The position numbers and the translations under genes are program-made. Positions 5,213-7,985 of a stretch of 7,985 nt of DNA are shown piece by piece (position 1 is the first letter of the stretch; each line of letters begins with the position of its first letter). The notes below the pieces were generated by a model, which was given only the letters and a program-made list of their open reading frames with translations, was not told the DNA's origin and ran no database searches. Source of the stretch: CAYVCG01 sp964449985 (GTDB lineage Bacteria; Bacillota; Clostridia; Lachnospirales; WRAX01). The DNA is taken from assembly GCA_964449985.1 (NCBI GenBank), contig CAYVCG010000079.1, positions 1-7,985 of the forward strand, in the 5' to 3' direction.

Positions 5213-7036
5213 TTATTCCTTCCAGCCCTCAACAGTAAAGAAAGCAGCCCGTTCTGTGCGGGAGTGTATGGACCTCATGCAGTATATATAATATACATTG
5301 CTATTAAATTCCTTTCCCACAGAAATCCCGATATTATTGGGGTTTGTAATCCCGCTTTGGGCCTCACTTATTTCGCAGTTATAAAAAACAGAATATACTC
5401 TGGCCATTTCGTTTAAAACCTGCTCAGTGCAATCAGAAATGATTCGGCCATCAGCATCAACAAAATAAAATTTCTTTTGGAATTTTGTTATATCTATTTC
5501 TATATCAAAATCCCTACCGTCTTTTATATATTTTGCTCCGTTTTTTACGACTATATGTGAGCCAAGGCCTATCCCTTCATCATTATAAGAATCAGATTTT
5601 ATTGTTCTAAACAAATTTGGATGTTTTAAAGCCAATTCTGCATTATTTAAAATTTCGCCTCTATTGTTTATATATCCGGAAACCATGGATTCTCCTTCTT
5701 TATATACAATAGCAGCAATCTTTAGTTCATTAAACGGTTCGGCCATGATTACTCTTTGTTCCGGCCTAAACTCAATCGCTGTAGTTCCGTCTGGGTTAGT
5801 ATACCAGAAAGTCGAGTTTCCTAGCCCATTATATAAAGTGTTAAGAATCAGCCCTTCCGAAACCTCATCAAGCTCAAAAATAACCCCTGTTCTAAAATAG
5901 AAATCCAAACCGTTTTGCTCATGAAACTTCCATGACAAAACGCTACCTTGCGTATCAATATAAACATCGATTACGTCTTTGTCTTTAGGCATATATTTGT
6001 CTCGAAGAGGGTATTTGGAATCATATGAGCCAACAAAATAAGGAAACCCTTGGGGTTCGGGCGGTTCGAAGCGGCTATTACCGTTTTTGAATGGAACAGC
6101 CTCAATAACGCGGGCTACCCCATCCTTAAAATTACTTGCGGATAAGTATTTAAACTCTGTAACTTCATTTCCGTTTTCATCTATATACCCAAATGGTCCG
6201 TTTTTAACCTTTTGGGCAGCCGCGCGCCCATTAACAAACGGCCCGGCATAATAATATTTTCCGTCAAATGTATTGTCTATTTTTTTGCCGTGCTTATCAA
6301 TATAAAAATACTCGCCACCCAGCTTTACAAAAGCGTATCCATATTTTGTAAAGCTAAAGTCGTCTGGCGACATAATGAATTGAGCATAAGGAGCAGGCGG
6401 TTGAAAAATGAAATCCGGTTTATCCATATCCGTATAGTTTGTTTCGCAATCAAACTGAAAATCAATGACAACGTTTCCATCTATATTAATATAGCCGAGT
6501 TTGCCATCCCTTATCACTGCCGCAAGACCATTTGTAAATTGCCCCATATTATAAATGCCCTGGTTTAATTTTAAACGAGGTGTTTCTGAGTTTGCAAGCG
6601 GGGTAACTGCATTTACCGTTTTAATATAGACAATTCTTTTGCTTGCATCCCAATTAACGCTAAGCCCGAGGCTCTCGACCAAAAAACGAAGCGGAACCAT
6701 TGTTCGTCCATTTTTAATATATGGTGGAGCATCAAGAACAACGGCAACACCGTCTATTTGTGCTGTATTATTGCCTATCGCTAAGACAGTTGTAGAATTT
6801 TCCGTTTGAACGGTAACCTCATTCGTATTCCCATCCCATGAAACCATAGCACCAAAACTATCACTAAGTGCTCTAAGAGGTATCATTGTTCTACCGTCTG
6901 ATATTTCTGCAGGAACATCTGTTTTAACTATTACATCATTAAAATAGATCATTATATCATCGTTAGAAGCAGACCCAATTATATTAATCGGCATTGCCAA
7001 CAGCACAATGAGAAAACAAACCATAACCTTTTTCAA
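5213..7036 (-). CDS. Secreted stalk-domain (copper amine oxidase N-like) protein with WG repeats
   Basis: The product is 607 residues from a TTG start. Residues 1-24 are a signal peptide (MKKVMVCFLIVLLAMP, then a small-residue site near SAS), with no lipobox and no cell-wall anchor visible. Residues about 29-77 and 81-139 are two stalk domains of the copper amine oxidase N-terminal type, with paired hallmarks RTMIPLR...VSWD and RTMVPLR...VNWD. From about 161 on there are diverged WG (KWG/beta) repeats, for example GLAAVIRDGKLGYINIDGNVV, GYAFVKLGGEYFYIDKHGKK and FGYIDENGNEVTEF. The C-terminal 80 residues match nothing I know. No catalytic site is seen, so a cell-surface binding or scaffold role is inferred. 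Start choice: AGGTGG at 7045-7050 lies eight bases before TTG at 7034-7036 and gives a canonical signal peptide. In-frame GTG codons at 7048 and 7045 overlap that Shine-Dalgarno, and ATG at 7024 is too close to its own purine tract. Confidence 0.85.
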   Translation of the reverse strand: MKKVMVCFLIVLLAMPINIIGSASNDDIMIYFNDVIVKTDVPAEISDGRTMIPLRALSDSFGAMVSWDGNTNEVTVQTENSTTVLAIGNNTAQIDGVAVVLDAPPYIKNGRTMVPLRFLVESLGLSVNWDASKRIVYIKTVNAVTPLANSETPRLKLNQGIYNMGQFTNGLAAVIRDGKLGYINIDGNVVIDFQFDCETNYTDMDKPDFIFQPPAPYAQFIMSPDDFSFTKYGYAFVKLGGEYFYIDKHGKKIDNTFDGKYYYAGPFVNGRAAAQKVKNGPFGYIDENGNEVTEFKYLSASNFKDGVARVIEAVPFKNGNSRFEPPEPQGFPYFVGSYDSKYPLRDKYMPKDKDVIDVYIDTQGSVLSWKFHEQNGLDFYFRTGVIFELDEVSEGLILNTLYNGLGNSTFWYTNPDGTTAIEFRPEQRVIMAEPFNELKIAAIVYKEGESMVSGYINNRGEILNNAELALKHPNLFRTIKSDSYNDEGIGLGSHIVVKNGAKYIKDGRDFDIEIDITKFQKKFYFVDADGRIISDCTEQVLNEMARVYSVFYNCEISEAQSGITNPNNIGISVGKEFNSNVYYIYCMRSIHSRTERAAFFTVEGWKE

Positions 7037-7070
7037 AACATCCACCACCTATTTTTTAATAATTATATAA

Positions 7071-7079
7071 ATTATATCA
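7071..7079 (-). promoter_or_regulatory. Extended -10 promoter of the stalk/WG gene
   Basis: The minus strand reads TGATATAAT, a perfect TATAAT with the TGn extension. No good -35 is seen 17 bases upstream, as is allowed for extended -10 promoters. Transcription would begin near 7064, about 28 bases before the TTG start. Confidence 0.55.
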
Positions 7080-7107
7080 GACTAACACTAAAAAAGAAAG
7101 GCAATAG

Positions 7108-7143
7108 AAAAAGGCGCTTCCGTTCATGAAAGCGCTTTATTTT
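7108..7143. terminator. Terminator-like hairpin between divergent genes
   Basis: A 9-bp stem pairs 7111-7119 (AAGGCGCTT) with 7130-7138 (AAGCGCTTT), with one G-T wobble and a 10-base loop. The minus strand continues with TTTTTCT, and the plus strand with ATTTTCTG. It therefore looks like a bidirectional intrinsic terminator, but both flanking genes start rather than end here. Confidence 0.6.
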
Positions 7144-7300
7144 CTGTAATTACAAAACTTTACCTTCACATTTCATGTATGGAACACAAATAAATTTTCG
7201 GACATATATTGTACTGAGCATAAAAATCCACTCTCATACTACGTAACATTTTTTATGCTGTATGGACTTGGATACTTTATGACAAAAATAATTAAATACG
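7144..7300. other. Non-coding region upstream of the DUF11 gene
   Basis: I see no supported gene here on either strand. It holds the inverted repeat at 7217-7259 and a CATACTA heptamer (7235-7241). CATACTA resembles the -10 of forespore sigma factors (sigma-F/G) but has no clear -35 at 17-18 bases. No good sigma-A promoter was found for the downstream gene. Confidence 0.4.
7217..7259. repeat. Inverted repeat AGCATAAAAA / TTTTTATGCT
   Basis: Two perfect 10-base arms (7217-7226 and 7250-7259) flank a 23-base loop that contains the 6-base palindrome TACGTA (7240-7245). It lies 42 bases upstream of the Shine-Dalgarno of the DUF11 gene. It could be an operator or an RNA leader hairpin. Confidence 0.6.
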
Positions 7301-7312
7301 AAGGAGCGTATT

Positions 7313-7985
7313 ATGTCAACAAAAATTACAAACACGTCTGTTGTCAATAAATATTGGTATGACACGGGCGCACAGGTTATTACAAAAGGTCCTATTGAGG
7401 ACAGTGCCGAAAATATATTCAATGAAGCGGCTGTCTGCTTTTTAAAAGTTTGTTCACCGCATTATATTGATATTGGCGACCCATTTCAGATCGAATATAT
7501 TATGTGCAACGAAACACAAGCTTCAACACCAATATTTGACAGGCTTGCTGTAAATGATCCATTCCTGAAAATGCGTGATTACATGATTATCACCAACACG
7601 GTCAATGTTCAGGGCGCAATTGATCAGAATAGCGGAAAATTTGAAGTTGATCTTTCTGCTGTTGGCGGCAAACTTAACCCCGGTGAATGCATTACTGTCA
7701 CGTTATATTGCCAGTGTACAGCATTGCCACCTACAGAAGACTTTTTTGTTACAACAGCAACTGGAGACTTCATAGGCGGCGGACGACCAATACATGCAGA
7801 CTCTACCTGCGGAACAGAAGTCGGCAACGGTGATCTTACTATTACCAAAGAAACTACAACGCCTGATCCTGTTTCTAGCGGAACCGTAATTCATTATGTT
7901 ATTACAATTAAGAATATCGGTAACGTTGTCTCTACAATTAGCGCAGGTGATTTTATCGACGCACCGCCTCTGTCGCAACTGAAAG
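7313..7985 (+). CDS. DUF11-like repeat protein without signal peptide (3' end outside window)
   Basis: An open frame of 224 codons starts at ATG 7313 and runs off the right edge. AAGGAG at 7301-7306 gives a 6-base spacer. Residues 173-224 (DLTITKETTTPDPVSSGTV, then HYVITIKNIGN and a D-containing strand) fit the DUF11 / conserved-repeat beta-sandwich found in bacterial surface proteins. Residues about 41-172 look like a preceding diverged module (GDPFQIEYIMCN ... LNPGECITVTLYC). The N-terminus, MSTKITNTSVVNKYWYDTG, is polar and has no signal peptide or membrane helix, unlike most DUF11 surface proteins. Seven cysteines (42, 47, 65, 126, 133, 135, 166) are unusual for an exported Firmicute adhesin. 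A spore-coat or other intracellularly assembled structural role is one explanation, but that is inference. More repeats probably follow outside the window. Confidence 0.8.
   Translation, partial: MSTKITNTSVVNKYWYDTGAQVITKGPIEDSAENIFNEAAVCFLKVCSPHYIDIGDPFQIEYIMCNETQASTPIFDRLAVNDPFLKMRDYMIITNTVNVQGAIDQNSGKFEVDLSAVGGKLNPGECITVTLYCQCTALPPTEDFFVTTATGDFIGGGRPIHADSTCGTEVGNGDLTITKETTTPDPVSSGTVIHYVITIKNIGNVVSTISAGDFIDAPPLSQLK

Noticed and set aside
7234..7978. Minus-strand open frames opposite the right-edge gene
   Set aside because: The plus-strand frame has a good Shine-Dalgarno, an uninterrupted 224 codons and DUF11-like sequence; the minus-strand frames look like shadows.

Overview
The window looks like chromosome of a low-GC Gram-positive bacterium, probably an anaerobic clostridial Firmicute. 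The evidence is the AT-rich intergenic DNA, strong AGGAGG-type ribosome binding sites, a perfect CIRCE operator on groESL, a short lipobox lipoprotein with a clostridial-style DxNxDG loop, a secreted stalk-domain/WG-repeat protein and a DUF11-type protein. The genus cannot be fixed from this sequence.

Layout. Positions 1-63 may hold the 5' end of a minus-strand gene that leaves the window; it has no standard start codon. Positions 229-2280 are the heat-shock chaperonin operon: a sigma-A-type promoter, CIRCE, groES and groEL. A lipoprotein gene with a threefold 12-residue repeat follows on the same strand after 59 bases with no convincing terminator, so it may receive groESL read-through. A strong bidirectional terminator (3335-3368) separates it from three minus-strand genes. 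Listed from the terminator outward, these are a cytoplasmic degenerate-GGDEF/EAL c-di-GMP phosphodiesterase, a 58-residue two-helix membrane protein, and a large secreted protein with two stalk (copper amine oxidase N-like) domains and WG repeats. Each appears to have its own promoter, and a terminator separates the small gene from the EAL gene. After a divergent intergenic region with two inverted repeats, a plus-strand gene starts at 7313 and runs off the right edge. It encodes tandem DUF11-like modules with no signal peptide.

How the genes relate. groES and groEL form one protein-folding machine under HrcA/CIRCE control. The other genes form no recognisable pathway. They share an envelope or signalling theme: a lipoprotein, a secreted stalk/WG protein, a small membrane protein, a DUF11-like protein and c-di-GMP turnover.

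The most notable points are start-site and regulatory details. The EAL gene has a perfect Shine-Dalgarno placed for an in-frame ATT codon, and its likely -10 box overlaps the first ATG. A TACA-AT-TGTA palindrome (BlaI/MecI/CopY-like) sits at the predicted start of transcription of the small membrane-protein gene. A terminator-like hairpin lies between divergent genes where no known transcript should end. I see no convincing new multi-gene defence or mobile system here, and no tRNA, rRNA, CRISPR array or insertion sequence.
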